Source: RYN-230 sp963841695 (lineage in GTDB: Bacteria; Actinomycetota; Actinomycetes; Streptosporangiales; Streptosporangiaceae). Taken from it: 64,000 nucleotides of DNA. The notes beneath the pieces were generated by a model. That model made no database searches, had not been told where the DNA came from, and worked only from the letters and a program-made list of their open reading frames with translations. Shown in pieces: positions 51,415 to 59,769 of this stretch. The position numbers and the translations under genes are program-made. Every line of letters begins with the position of its first letter. Position 1 is the stretch's first letter. Where the stretch lies: the NCBI GenBank assembly GCA_963841695.1, contig CAWJDQ010000001.1, positions 372,001-436,000 of the forward strand. The letters are read 5' to 3'.

Positions 51415-53090
51415 AATTTCTCCAGATACCGATGCACGAGCATGACCGCCATGGCTCCCTCGCCGACGGCGGAGGCGACCCGCTTGGCGGATTCGGCGCG
51501 GGCGTCCCCGGCGACGAACACACCCGGAACGCTCGTCTCCAGGTGGTACGGGGCCCGGTCCAGCTGCCAGCCGGGCTTCTGGCCACCCACGGACAGGTCA
51601 GGGCCGGCGACCACGAACCCGTGATCGTCCCGGACGACCACGCCGTCCAGCCACTCGGTGAGCGGGGCGGCGCCGATGAACACGAACAGCATCTGCGCGT
51701 CCACGGTCTCGGTGCTGCGGTCCGCCGTGTTGCGCAGCGTGAGCTGCTCCAGGTGGCCGTCCCCGGTGGCGCCGATCACCTCGGTGCAGGTCCGGACCGT
51801 GATGTTCGGGATCTCCGCGATCTGCTGGATCAGGTAGTAGGACATGGACCGTTCCAGCGCCGGCCCGCGGACCAGCAACGTCACCGACTTGGCGTGCCGG
51901 GAGAGGTACACCGCGGACTGCCCGGCGGAGTTAGCCCCGCCCACGATGAACACGTCCTGGTCGATGCAGGCCGCAGCCTCGGTCAGGGCGGAGCCGTAGT
52001 AGACGCCGCGGCCGGTCATCTCGTTCAGGCCGGGCGCGCCGAGCTGCCGGTAGGTGACCCCGGTGGCCAGGATGATGCTGTGCGCGCCGAGCGTGCCCCC
52101 GTCCGCGAACCGGACGCCGCGCGCCGATCCCTTGATGTCGAGGCCGACCACCTCGCGGGTGGTAAGCACCTCGGCGCCGAACTTCTGGGCCTGCCGCCGG
52201 GCCCGGGTGGTGAGCTGGCCGCCGGACACCCCGTCCGGGAACCCGAGGTAGTTCTCGATCCGGGAGCTCTGCCCGGCCTGGCCGCCGGTCGCGGTCCGCT
52301 CGACCAGGACCGTCTTCAGGCCCTCGGAGGCGCCGTAGACGGCCGCGCCGAGCCCGGCCGGGCCGCCGCCGATCACGACCAGGTCGTAGAAGTCCTTGGC
52401 CGGGGTGGTGCTCAGGCCGACCCGGGTGGCCAGCTCGGAGTCGCTCGGCGCGAGCATGGTCTCCCCGTCCGGGGTGATGACCAGCGGCAGCGTCCGGCCG
52501 TCCGCCCCGGCGGCGGCGAGCAGCCGCTCCCCGTCCGGTTCGTCGGAGGGGAACCAGCGGTAGGCCACCTCGTTCCGGGCCAGGAACTCGCGGACCTCCG
52601 TGCAGCGCGCCGACCAGCGGTGCCCGACCACCTTGGTCACGTGCACCGGCTGGTAGTCCTCCAGCCGCCAGGCGTCGAGCTGGGCGTCGATCACCGGGTA
52701 GAGCTTCTCTTCCGGCGGGTCCCAGGGCTTGAGCAGGTAGTAGTCGAGGTCGACGACGTTGATGGCCTCGATCGCGGCGTCGGTGTCGGCGTAGGCGGTG
52801 AGGAGCACCCGGCGGGCGGCCGGGTACGTCTTCATGGCCTCCTCGAGGAACTCGATCCCGTTCATCTGCGGCATCCGGTAGTCGGCCAGGATCACCGCCA
52901 CCTCGTCGCCGCGCAGCCGCATCTCCTTCAGCGCGTCCAGCGCGGCCGCGCCTGACTCGGCCCGGACGATGCGATGCTGCTCGCCGTAGCGGCCCCGCAG
53001 GTCGCGGGCTATGGACCGGGAAACGCCGGGGTCGTCGTCAACGGTCAGGATTGCGGTGCGGGCGGGTCCGTCCGGCGCGGGGGTGGTCAT
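51411..53090 (-). CDS. response receiver fused to thioredoxin-reductase-like flavoprotein
   Basis: 559 residues. N-terminal receiver: ILTVDDDPGVSRSIARDL, phospho-acceptor Asp70 in VILADYRMPQMNGIEF, VLLTAYADTD and the Lys in YYLLKPWDPPEE. A short thioredoxin-like linker (about 145-220) leads to a two-domain flavoprotein: FAD motif LVVIGGGPAGLGAAVYGA near 235, GGQAGQSSRIENYLGFPDGV, NAD(P) motif DVFIVGGANSAGQSAVYLS and VFVAGDARAESAKRVASA at the end. The usual CxxC of thioredoxin reductase is missing; the place reads YYGSALTEAAAC. So phosphorylation may control a flavin reductase with another acceptor. Promoter must lie in the 102-base gap before it (53091-53192). Confidence 0.88.
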   Translation of the reverse strand: MTTPAPDGPARTAILTVDDDPGVSRSIARDLRGRYGEQHRIVRAESGAAALDALKEMRLRGDEVAVILADYRMPQMNGIEFLEEAMKTYPAARRVLLTAYADTDAAIEAINVVDLDYYLLKPWDPPEEKLYPVIDAQLDAWRLEDYQPVHVTKVVGHRWSARCTEVREFLARNEVAYRWFPSDEPDGERLLAAAGADGRTLPLVITPDGETMLAPSDSELATRVGLSTTPAKDFYDLVVIGGGPAGLGAAVYGASEGLKTVLVERTATGGQAGQSSRIENYLGFPDGVSGGQLTTRARRQAQKFGAEVLTTREVVGLDIKGSARGVRFADGGTLGAHSIILATGVTYRQLGAPGLNEMTGRGVYYGSALTEAAACIDQDVFIVGGANSAGQSAVYLSRHAKSVTLLVRGPALERSMSYYLIQQIAEIPNITVRTCTEVIGATGDGHLEQLTLRNTADRSTETVDAQMLFVFIGAAPLTEWLDGVVVRDDHGFVVAGPDLSVGGQKPGWQLDRAPYHLETSVPGVFVAGDARAESAKRVASAVGEGAMAVMLVHRYLEKL

Positions 53091-53192
53091 GCGTGCACCG
53101 GGCGGGTCTCAGTTTCACGACTAGGCCACTGCATAACTCCCATGGTATGGAAAGGCGCAAAGGTTCCATCACCCCCCGGCGACCCCGTTCGC

Positions 53193-53747
53193 TCAGAGCG
53201 TGGGCCGCTGCGGCGGCCCGGTCCCGGACTGGCCCGACTCGTCGTCCCGGTCCCGGCGGGACAGCGGCAGCGCGAACCACAGCCCGGCGAACGCGCTCAC
53301 GGTGATGGCGGTGATCACGATGGCGGGCGCGCCGGGGGCGACGAAACTGACCACCAGCAGGACCGCGCAGGACACCGCGAGGCCCACCGTGACTAGCCCG
53401 GCGATGGCCAGCACGTTGGTGACCCGGACCAGGCTCTCCTTCTCGTGCCGCCGGAACAGCAGCCGGTGGTAGGCGACCGGCGCGACCAGCAGCGCGGTGG
53501 ACAGGGCCGCGAGGGTCACCGTGGCCAGGTACACCCCGCGCTGCGCGGTGTACAGCTTGGTGAACCGGTTGTCGAACGGCAGCGACAGCAGGAAGCCGAA
53601 GAGCACCTGGACGCCGATGCCGACCACGCGGAGCTCGTTGAGCAACTCCATGACGTTGCGGTCGTCACGCTGCGCCTCGGTCTCACCCGGCCGTTCCGGC
53701 TCGGTGTGCGAGGAATCCGCGGCGGCCCGGGACGTGCCGGTGCTCAC
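53193..53747 (-). CDS. DUF6328 membrane protein
   Basis: 184 residues. A polar N-terminus with NVMELLNELRVVGIGVQVLF near 32-50, then four membrane helices (GVQVLFGFLLSLPF, YLATVTLAALSTALLVAPV, VLAIAGLVTVGLAVSCAVLLV, APAIVITAITVSAFAGLWF) and a charged tail. ELLNELRV and FRRHEKESLV are typical of DUF6328. Function unknown. It is transcribed toward the redox-signalling operon with a 102-base gap, so co-transcription is possible but not shown. The GTG start at 53747 has no strong ribosome site. Confidence 0.75.
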   Translation of the reverse strand: MSTGTSRAAADSSHTEPERPGETEAQRDDRNVMELLNELRVVGIGVQVLFGFLLSLPFDNRFTKLYTAQRGVYLATVTLAALSTALLVAPVAYHRLLFRRHEKESLVRVTNVLAIAGLVTVGLAVSCAVLLVVSFVAPGAPAIVITAITVSAFAGLWFALPLSRRDRDDESGQSGTGPPQRPTL

Positions 53748-54270
53748 CGGGTCCCCCGGCAGGCGGGACCGCCAGGAGAGCGCCCCCAGCGCGGCGCTGA
53801 GCTGGTCATGCCCCCCGAGTTACCCGCAGCCCCCCGCCCAAAACGGCACCGGCCCCGGCCACTCCTCCCTCACCCATCAGAGGGAACGCCGGGCACGGCG
53901 CGGCGGCGACCCCGATCGGGAGCGGGCTGTCCCTTCCGGGCTTCCCGGGCCCCACCAGCCACATGGGTCTCCCGTCCCGGGGGCCTGCCTCACTTATCCC
54001 GCGGGACGTGCGTGCTGGCGGGCAATTTGTCCGGTATGGACGCACCGTGCGCGGGAAAAGTCGCGGGAGGCCGCCGGCGGGGGCCGGCCAGCGGGGCCGG
54101 CCGGCCGCGGGCCGGCCGCGGGGGGCCGGGCGACGGGGGGCCGCCCCGCGGAGGGCCGGAGGCGGGGGCGGACGGCGGGGCCGGCCGCGGGGGGCTGGTG
54201 GACGCGCTGGTCGGCGGGCGGGCCCCAGCTTGACGGGGGTAACGGGGTGTGGTCTTCTTTCTTCGTTCCG
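53748..54270. other. long intergenic leader with an extreme-GC block
   Basis: No convincing gene. 53748-54050 shows nothing recognisable. About 54055-54235 is almost pure G and C (runs such as GGGGGCCGGCC and GGGCCGGCCG), with strong self-complementarity. It lies between the divergent DUF6328 gene and the cobalamin riboswitch, so the cob promoter is probably after it, in the less GC-rich 54236-54270. Confidence 0.6.
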
Positions 54271-54418
54271 CCGACGGCAGGGCAGGAAGCCGGTGTGAAT
54301 CCGGCGCGGTCCCGCCACTGTGACCGGGGAGCGAATCCTGCGCAGGGCCACGACCGCTGGAGCGGTGGGAAGGCCGGGAGGAGCTTCGATCCGGGAGCCA
54401 GGAGACTCCGGCCGTCGG
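54271..54418 (+). promoter_or_regulatory. cobalamin (B12) riboswitch
   Basis: CCGACGGC (54271-54278) pairs with GCCGTCGG (54411-54418) as closing stem P1. GGAAGCCGGTGTGAATCCGG at 54285-54304 and the B12 box GCCACTG at 54314-54320 are the conserved aptamer elements, followed by the GGGAGCCAGGAGACTC block at 54393-54408. It lies 46 bases before cobD and should reduce cob expression when adenosylcobalamin is abundant. The GGGGAAGG ribosome site at 54448 is the likely target of regulation. Confidence 0.92.
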
Positions 54419-54463
54419 ATCCAGCGCCTGCGGGGCGTGGTTACCCCGGGGAAGGCTCAGCCG

Positions 54464-55468
54464 ATGATCGCACGGCCGTTCTCCCGGCCCGGGTGGCCCA
54501 GGGCCACGGGGCTGCTCCTGGGCGGGCTGCTCGACGCGGCGCTGGCCGACCCGCGCCGCGGGCACCCGGTCGCGGCCTTCGGGGCCGCCGCCCGCCGGGC
54601 TGAGACCCGGCTCTGGTCGGACAGCCGCACCCGGGGGGCGGGGCTGCTCGCCGCCTGCGTGACCCCGGTGGCGGCGGCCGGGCTGGCCGCGCAGCGGCTC
54701 ACCCGCGGCCATCCGGAAGCCACCGTCGCGGTCACCGCGGTGGCCACCTGGACCGTGCTGGGCGGGGCCAGCCTCGGCGGGGCGGCGCTGGCCCTCGGCC
54801 GGGAGCTGGAAGCCGGCCGCCTGGACGCCGCGCGGCGGATGCTGCCCGCGCTGTGCGGGCGCGATCCGGACCAGCTCGATGCGGCCGGGCTGGCCCGCGC
54901 CGCGGTGGAGTCGGTCGCCGAGAACACCTCCGACGCGATCGTCGCCCCGCTGCTGTGGGGGGCGGTCTTCGGCCTCCCCGGCCTGCTTGGCTACCGCGCG
55001 GTGAACACCCTGGACGCGATGATCGGCCACCACAGCCCGCGCTACGAGCGGTTCGGCTGGGCCGCGGCCCGGCTCGACGACGCGGCCAACCTGATCCCGG
55101 CCCGGGTGACCGGGCTGCTGGCCGCGGCGCTGGCGCCCGCGGTCGGCGGCCGCCCCCGGGAGGCGCTGCGCACCCTCCGCCGGGACGGCGGCCAGCATCC
55201 CAGCCCCAACGCGGGCCGGTGCGAGGCGGCGTTCGCGGGGGCGCTGGGTGTCCGGCTCGGCGGCCGGAACAGTTACCAGGGACGGGCCGAGCAGCGCGGG
55301 CCGCTCGGCGACGGCGCGCCGCCCGCGGCCCCGGACATCATCCGGGCCGTCCGGCTGTCCCGGCTGGTCAGTGGCGCGGCGCTGGTGCTGGCGGCGGCCA
55401 TCGCGCACGGTAGGCACGGCGGGAGGCGCCTGCCGGCGCCCCGGAGGCGAGCGGGAGAGGCCACATGA
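54464..55468 (+). CDS. cobD: adenosylcobinamide-phosphate synthase
   Basis: 334 residues with several hydrophobic segments. Start region LLLGGLLDAALADPRRGHPV is the CobD/CbiB opening, then ARAAVESVAENTSDAIVAPLLWG, VNTLDAMIGHHSPRYERFGW and DDAANLIPARVTGLL, the family signature, and SPNAGRCEAAFAGALGV. It attaches aminopropanol phosphate to cobyric acid in the membrane. First gene of a riboswitch-controlled cob operon; ATG 54464 follows GGGGAAGG by eight bases. An in-frame upstream start at 54320 lies inside the riboswitch and is rejected. Its TGA overlaps the next ATG at 55465. Confidence 0.92.
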   Translation: MIARPFSRPGWPRATGLLLGGLLDAALADPRRGHPVAAFGAAARRAETRLWSDSRTRGAGLLAACVTPVAAAGLAAQRLTRGHPEATVAVTAVATWTVLGGASLGGAALALGRELEAGRLDAARRMLPALCGRDPDQLDAAGLARAAVESVAENTSDAIVAPLLWGAVFGLPGLLGYRAVNTLDAMIGHHSPRYERFGWAAARLDDAANLIPARVTGLLAAALAPAVGGRPREALRTLRRDGGQHPSPNAGRCEAAFAGALGVRLGGRNSYQGRAEQRGPLGDGAPPAAPDIIRAVRLSRLVSGAALVLAAAIAHGRHGGRRLPAPRRRAGEAT

Positions 55469-55583
55469 TCGAGGACCACGACGTTTTCCGGCCGGCGGAG
55501 TACGCCCCGGCGGGGAACGGGCAGACCGAGTACCCGGCGCGGGGGAACCGCCCGGGGGGAACGCGCCGCCCCCGGCCCAGGCG

Positions 55584-57305
55584 ATGCCCGCGGCAGACGT
55601 CAACGCACTGTACGAGGTGGTCGCCGCGCGCCGCGACGTCCGCAACGGGTTCCGGCCGGACCCGATCGCCGATGACGTGCTGACCCGGGTGCTGACCGCC
55701 GCGCACCAGGCACCCAGCGTGGGCCTCAGCCAGCCGTGGGACTTCATCGTGCTGCGCGACCGGGCCGTCCGGGAGCGGGTGCACGCGCTAGCCCGCCACC
55801 AGCAGGAAGTGTTCGCGGCCGGGCTGCCCGGGCCGCGCGCCCGGGCGTTCCGCGACCTCAAGGTCGAGGCGATCCTCGACACCCCGCTCAACATCGTGGT
55901 CACCTGCGACCGGACCCGGGGCGGCCGCCACGTGCTGGGCCGCCACGCCCAGCCGCAGGTCGCGGCCTACTCGGCCGCCTGCGCGGTGCAGAACCTCTGG
56001 CTCGCTGCGCGGGCCGAGGGCCTGGGCGTCGGCTGGGTCAGCTTCTTCGGCGAGCGTGAGCTGACGGCCGCGCTCGGCCTGCCCGCGCACCTGGACGTGG
56101 TCGCGTACCTGTGCGTGGGGCACGTCGACGCGTTCCCGCCCGCGCCGGAACTGGTGCTCAGCGGCTGGGCCCGGGCGCGGCCGCTGGCCTGGGCGGTGCA
56201 TGACGGGCAGTGGGGCCGCCGCGGCCTGCCCGGCGGCCAGCCCGCCAGCCTGCTCGGTGACACCATCGCCGCGGTCCGGCCGCTGGACGCCGAGGCCGTG
56301 GCGCAGGCCCGGGACCGGCAGGAGGCGCTGACCAAGCCGAGCGGGTCGCTGGGGGTCCTGGAGCACGTGTCGGTGCAGCTGGCCGGGCTGGCCGGGGAGT
56401 GCCCGCCGCCGCTGCCCGAGCCCGCGGTGGTCGCGGTGTTCGCCGGCGACCACGGGGTGCACGCCCAGGGCGTCACCCCCTGGCCGCAGGAGGTCACCGC
56501 CCAGATGGTGGCCAACTTCCTGGCGTCCGGCGCGGTGGTGAACGCGATCGCGGCGCAGGCCGGGGCCGAGGTCTGCGTGGTGGACGTGGGGGTCGCCGCC
56601 GACCTGCCCGCCGCCCCGGGGCTGCTGCCCCGCAAGGTCCGCCCCGGCACCGCGGACATGACCGCCGGGCCGGCCATGAGCCGCGACGAGGCCCTGCGGG
56701 CCGTCGAGGTGGGCATCGAGACCGCCCGCGACCTGGTCGCGGCGGGCAACTCCTGCCTGCTGACCGGGGACATGGGCATCGCGAACACCACCGCGTCGGC
56801 CGCCCTGATCGCCGTGTTCACCGGGGCGGAGCCGGAGGAGGTCACCGGCCGCGGCACCGGCATCGACGACCCGACCTGGCAGCGGAAGGTCGCGGTGGTC
56901 CGGCACGCCCTGGAACTGCACCGCCCCGATCCGGCCGATCCGCTGGGCGTCCTGGCGTCCGTCGGCGGCCTGGAGCACGCCGCGCTGGCCGGGTTCATCC
57001 TGGGCGGGGCCGCGCTGCGGGTGCCGGTCGTGCTGGACGGCGTGATCGCCTGCGCGGCGGCGCTGGCCGCCCGGGCGCTGGCCCCGGACGTGCCGGCCGC
57101 CCTGCTCGCCGGGCACCTGTCCACCGAGCCGGGGGCCCGCCGGGCGCTGGACGCGCTGGGCCTGCATCCGCTGCTCGATCTCGGCCTGCGCCTCGGCGAG
57201 GGTTCCGGCGCGGCGCTGGCCCTGCCGGTGGTCGCGGCCGCGGCCCGGGTGCTGCGCGACGTCGCGACGTTCGACAGCGCGGGCGTGTCCGGCGAGAAGG
57301 GATGA
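55584..57305 (+). CDS. BluB-CobT fusion (DMB synthase and phosphoribosyltransferase)
   Basis: 573 residues. Residues 1-215: BluB nitroreductase fold, RRDVRNGFRPDPIADDVL, APSVGLSQPWDFI and RAEGLGVGWVSFF, which breaks down FMNH2 to make 5,6-dimethylbenzimidazole. Residues 225-573: CobT, TKPSGSLGVLEHVSVQLAG, VVAVFAGDHGVHAQGVTPWP, LLTGDMGIANTTASAAL and GHLSTEPGARRAL, which joins that base to nicotinate mononucleotide. The fusion passes product to user. ATG 55584 starts the intact frame. The ATG at 55465, overlapping the cobD stop, begins a different frame that would join after a one-base shift in the GGGGGG run near 55555, so the real protein may be 40 residues longer. Confidence 0.88.
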   Translation: MPAADVNALYEVVAARRDVRNGFRPDPIADDVLTRVLTAAHQAPSVGLSQPWDFIVLRDRAVRERVHALARHQQEVFAAGLPGPRARAFRDLKVEAILDTPLNIVVTCDRTRGGRHVLGRHAQPQVAAYSAACAVQNLWLAARAEGLGVGWVSFFGERELTAALGLPAHLDVVAYLCVGHVDAFPPAPELVLSGWARARPLAWAVHDGQWGRRGLPGGQPASLLGDTIAAVRPLDAEAVAQARDRQEALTKPSGSLGVLEHVSVQLAGLAGECPPPLPEPAVVAVFAGDHGVHAQGVTPWPQEVTAQMVANFLASGAVVNAIAAQAGAEVCVVDVGVAADLPAAPGLLPRKVRPGTADMTAGPAMSRDEALRAVEVGIETARDLVAAGNSCLLTGDMGIANTTASAALIAVFTGAEPEEVTGRGTGIDDPTWQRKVAVVRHALELHRPDPADPLGVLASVGGLEHAALAGFILGGAALRVPVVLDGVIACAAALAARALAPDVPAALLAGHLSTEPGARRALDALGLHPLLDLGLRLGEGSGAALALPVVAAAARVLRDVATFDSAGVSGEKG

Positions 57306-57928
57306 GCTGGACCCGCTGTCGCCTGGTCCGGACCGGGCGGGAGCCGACCGGGCGGGAGCTGCCCCGCCGGCCCCGGCCCTACCGGGTACTGGTCCTGGGC
57401 GGGGCCCGGTCGGGCAAGTCGGTGACGGCGGAACGGTTGCTGGCCGGGCGGGACCGGGTGGACTACGTGGCCACCGGGGCCCCGCCGGACCCCAGCGACC
57501 CGGAGTGGGCGGCCCGGGTGCGCCTCCATCAGCAGCGGCGGCCGGCCCACTGGGCCACGCAGGAAACCCGGGACCTGGAACGCGTGCTGGCCGGCCCGGA
57601 CCTGACCGCGCAGCAGCTGGCCACCCCGGTCCTGGTGGACTGCCTGTCCACCTGGCTGGCCGGGGTGATGGACGAGTGCGGGCTGTGGTCCGCCGCCCCC
57701 GGGGCGGACAAGGAGCTGGCCGGGCGGGTGGACGGGCTGCTCGGCGCCTGGGGAGCCAGCCGCCGGACCGTCGTGGCGGTCAGCAACGAGGTCGGCTCGG
57801 GAGTGATTCCCGGCACCGCGTCCGGGGTGCGCTACCGCGACGAGCTCGGGCTGCTCAACACCAGGGTCGCCGCGCAGTGCCAGCAGGTCTGGCTGTGCAC
57901 GGCCGGGATCCCCCGGCGGCTGAAGTGA
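57302..57928 (+). CDS. cobU: adenosylcobinamide kinase/guanylyltransferase
   Basis: 208 residues. P-loop VLVLGGARSGKSVTAERLL near 30, HQQRRPAHWATQE near 78 with the His that receives GMP, VLVDCLSTWLAG near 113, and VSNEVGSGVIPGTASGVRYR near 160. It phosphorylates adenosylcobinamide and transfers GMP. The first 25 residues are longer than usual and Arg/Pro-rich. ATG overlaps the bluB-cobT stop and the stop overlaps the cobS GTG. Confidence 0.92.
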   Translation: MSWTRCRLVRTGREPTGRELPRRPRPYRVLVLGGARSGKSVTAERLLAGRDRVDYVATGAPPDPSDPEWAARVRLHQQRRPAHWATQETRDLERVLAGPDLTAQQLATPVLVDCLSTWLAGVMDECGLWSAAPGADKELAGRVDGLLGAWGASRRTVVAVSNEVGSGVIPGTASGVRYRDELGLLNTRVAAQCQQVWLCTAGIPRRLK

Positions 57929-58740
57929 CCGGGCGGCCCCCGGGCCCCGGGAGCGGCCCGCCGCCGCGCGCCCCCGGCTGGCGGGTAGCGCTGAGCCTGT
58001 TCACCGTGCTCCCGGCCGGGGCCGGCGGTGACCTGGACGAGGGAGCCGCCGCCCGGGCCGTCTTCTGGCTGCCGGCCCTCGGCGCCGGCCTGGGGCTGGC
58101 CGGGGCGGGGGCGATGGTTTTCGTTGCGGCTGGTGCAGCGTCGCCAGAGCGGCAGCTGCTCGGCGCGGCCCTGGCCATGATGCTGCTGGCGCTGCTGACC
58201 GGGGGCCTGCACCTGGACGGGCTGGCCGACACCGCGGACGGGCTGGGCAGCCGCCGGCCCGCGGACCAGGCGCTGGAGATCATGCGCCGGTCCGACGCCG
58301 GGCCGTTCGGGGTGGCCGCGCTGGTGCTGGTGCTGCTGGTCCAGGTGGCCGCGCTGGCCTCGCTGCCCCATGGGTGGCCCGGCGCGGCCGGGCTGGTGCT
58401 GGCCGCGGTGACCAGCCGGGTGGCGGTGGTGCTGGCCACCGGGTCGCCGTCGGCCCGGCCGTCCGGGTTCGGCGCGCTGGTGGCCGGCCGGACCAGCGCG
58501 GCGGGCCGGGCGGCCAGCGTGACGGGGCTGCTGGCCGCGGTGGTGGCGGCCGGGCTGGCCCTGGGCGGGGTGCCGGCCGCGGCCCGGGGGGTGGCCGCGG
58601 CGGCGGCCGGCCTGGCCGTGGCCGCCCTGCTCCGGCGGGCCGCGGTGCGGCGGCTGGGCGGGATGACCGGCGACGTGTTCGGGGCGATCATCGAGCTGAG
58701 CACGGCCACGGTGCTGCTGGTCCTGCTGCTCGTCAGGTAG
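57925..58740 (+). CDS. cobS: adenosylcobinamide-GDP ribazoletransferase
   Basis: 271 residues, polytopic membrane protein. ALSLFTVLPAG at the start, LLTGGLHLDGLADTADGL near 92 with the acidic metal-binding residues, ALEIMRRSDAGPFGVAALV near 118 and GGMTGDVFGAIIELS near 245 are the CobS signatures. It joins the lower-ligand nucleotide to activated cobinamide, finishing cobalamin. GTG overlaps the cobU stop. With cobD, bluB-cobT and cobU the operon covers the nucleotide-loop part of the pathway; no cobC phosphatase is present in the window. Confidence 0.92.
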   Translation: MTGRPPGPGSGPPPRAPGWRVALSLFTVLPAGAGGDLDEGAAARAVFWLPALGAGLGLAGAGAMVFVAAGAASPERQLLGAALAMMLLALLTGGLHLDGLADTADGLGSRRPADQALEIMRRSDAGPFGVAALVLVLLVQVAALASLPHGWPGAAGLVLAAVTSRVAVVLATGSPSARPSGFGALVAGRTSAAGRAASVTGLLAAVVAAGLALGGVPAAARGVAAAAAGLAVAALLRRAAVRRLGGMTGDVFGAIIELSTATVLLVLLLVR

Positions 58741-58818
58741 CGGGCCTGCCCCAGTTGCCCGCCGGGTGGCGGCGAATAAACTCTCAGGTACGGCCGTCCA
58801 CCCCGGAGGGAGCTACCC

Positions 58819-59126
58819 ATGCAGCCACTGGCGGTGGACGCCCTGGTGCTCGGCGTGATCATGGTCGCCGGGGTCTCGGTCACGCTGATCCGGACCCGCC
58901 ACAGCGGCCGGCCGCGGCCGGCCTGAACCGCTGGCAGCTCCACGGGACCATCCCGCTGGGCGGGGCTGGCCTGGCGCTCGCGGCGATCTCCTACAGCGGC
59001 GGGCAGTCCGCCAGCACGCACCACGTGGTCTTTGCCACCGCCGCCGCGCTGCTCTTCGGCGGCCTGCTGTGCGCGCTGGCCGGGGCGGTCAGCGGCACGC
59101 GGCAGCAGCGCGCCGCACGGCAGTGA
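58819..59126 (+). pseudogene. small membrane protein, one frameshift
   Basis: ATG 58819 follows GGAGGGAG and gives a 35-residue ORF with one helix (ALVLGVIMVAGVSVTLI) ending at 58926. A second frame, joined near 58918, continues NRWQLHGTIPLGGAGLALAA and then VFATAAALLFGGLLCALAGAV to 59126. Together they read as a three-helix protein of about 102 residues, so one indel in the CCGGCC-rich stretch is likely; alternatively the 35-residue product is real by itself. Unknown function. It sits between the cob operon and a methyltransferase gene. Confidence 0.6.
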
Positions 59127-59163
59127 GCTGCCGCGGGCCAGTGAGCCGCCGCGGGCCAGTGAA
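59121..59163. repeat. 18-bp tandem repeat
   Basis: Two units of CAGTGAGCNGCCGCGGGC plus a partial third, starting at the stop of the small membrane protein and ending just before the GTG of the methyltransferase gene. Confidence 0.8.
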
Positions 59164-59175
59164 CGCGGCCCGGCC

Positions 59176-59745
59176 GTGAACGAGGCGCACCTGCGGATCT
59201 GCGCCAGCCCCGAGTGGGCGGCGTTCGTACAGGCTGAGCTGCTGCCCTGGGTGCTCAGGGAGGCCGACCTCGGCGATGAGGTGCTGGAAGTCGGCCCCGG
59301 GCCGGGGCTGACTACCGACGTGCTGCGCCGCCAGGTGCCCCGGCTGACCGCCGTGGAGATCGACGAGCCGCTGGCCCGGTCCCTGGCCGGGCGGCTGGCC
59401 GGCACCAACGTCACGGTGCTGCACGCCGACGCGACCGCGCTGCCGTTCGAGGCCGGCCGGTTCTCCGCGGCCACCCTGTTCACGATGCTGCACCACGTGC
59501 CGTCCACCGGCTTGCAGGACCGGATGCTGGGCGAGCTGCGCCGGGTGCTGCGGCCGGGCGGGGTGCTGGCCGGCACCGACGGGGTGGCGACCCCGGCCCG
59601 CCGGGAGCTGCACGCGGGCGACGACTACCTGCCGGTCGACCCGGCCACGATGGCGGGCCGGCTGGCCGCCGCCGGGTTCGTGCACCCCCGGGTCGAGGTC
59701 CGCGACGACCGCTTCCGGTTCGCGGCGACGGCGCCCGCCGGCTGA
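59176..59745 (+). CDS. class I SAM methyltransferase
   Basis: 189 residues. EVLEVGPGPGLTTDVLRRQ near 40 is the SAM-binding loop, VEIDEPLARSLAGRL the acidic follow-up, VLHADATALPFEAGRFSAA near 85 and LRRVLRPGGVLAGTDG near 125, so the fold is complete, though only small-molecule type can be said. GTG 59176 sits after a repeat-rich gap with no clear ribosome site; it may be coupled to the gene before it. It converges with the hemolysin III gene 24 bases beyond its end. Confidence 0.82.
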   Translation: MNEAHLRICASPEWAAFVQAELLPWVLREADLGDEVLEVGPGPGLTTDVLRRQVPRLTAVEIDEPLARSLAGRLAGTNVTVLHADATALPFEAGRFSAATLFTMLHHVPSTGLQDRMLGELRRVLRPGGVLAGTDGVATPARRELHAGDDYLPVDPATMAGRLAAAGFVHPRVEVRDDRFRFAATAPAG

Positions 59746-59769
59746 CCGTCCGCCCGGGCGGGCCGCCGG

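Noticed and set aside
51432..52955. 507-codon frame opposite the receiver-flavoprotein gene
   Set aside because: Low-complexity Gly/Arg/Pro/His composition, no motif, and complete overlap with a gene whose domains are intact.
54036..54233. 65-codon Gly-rich ORF before the cobalamin riboswitch
   Set aside because: It simply translates the extreme-GC block, has no ribosome site and no protein-like composition.
54320..54463. Upstream start for cobD giving a 382-residue protein
   Set aside because: This start lies in the riboswitch aptamer, overlapping the B12 box, and its added residues are Arg/Gly-rich without similarity to CobD.
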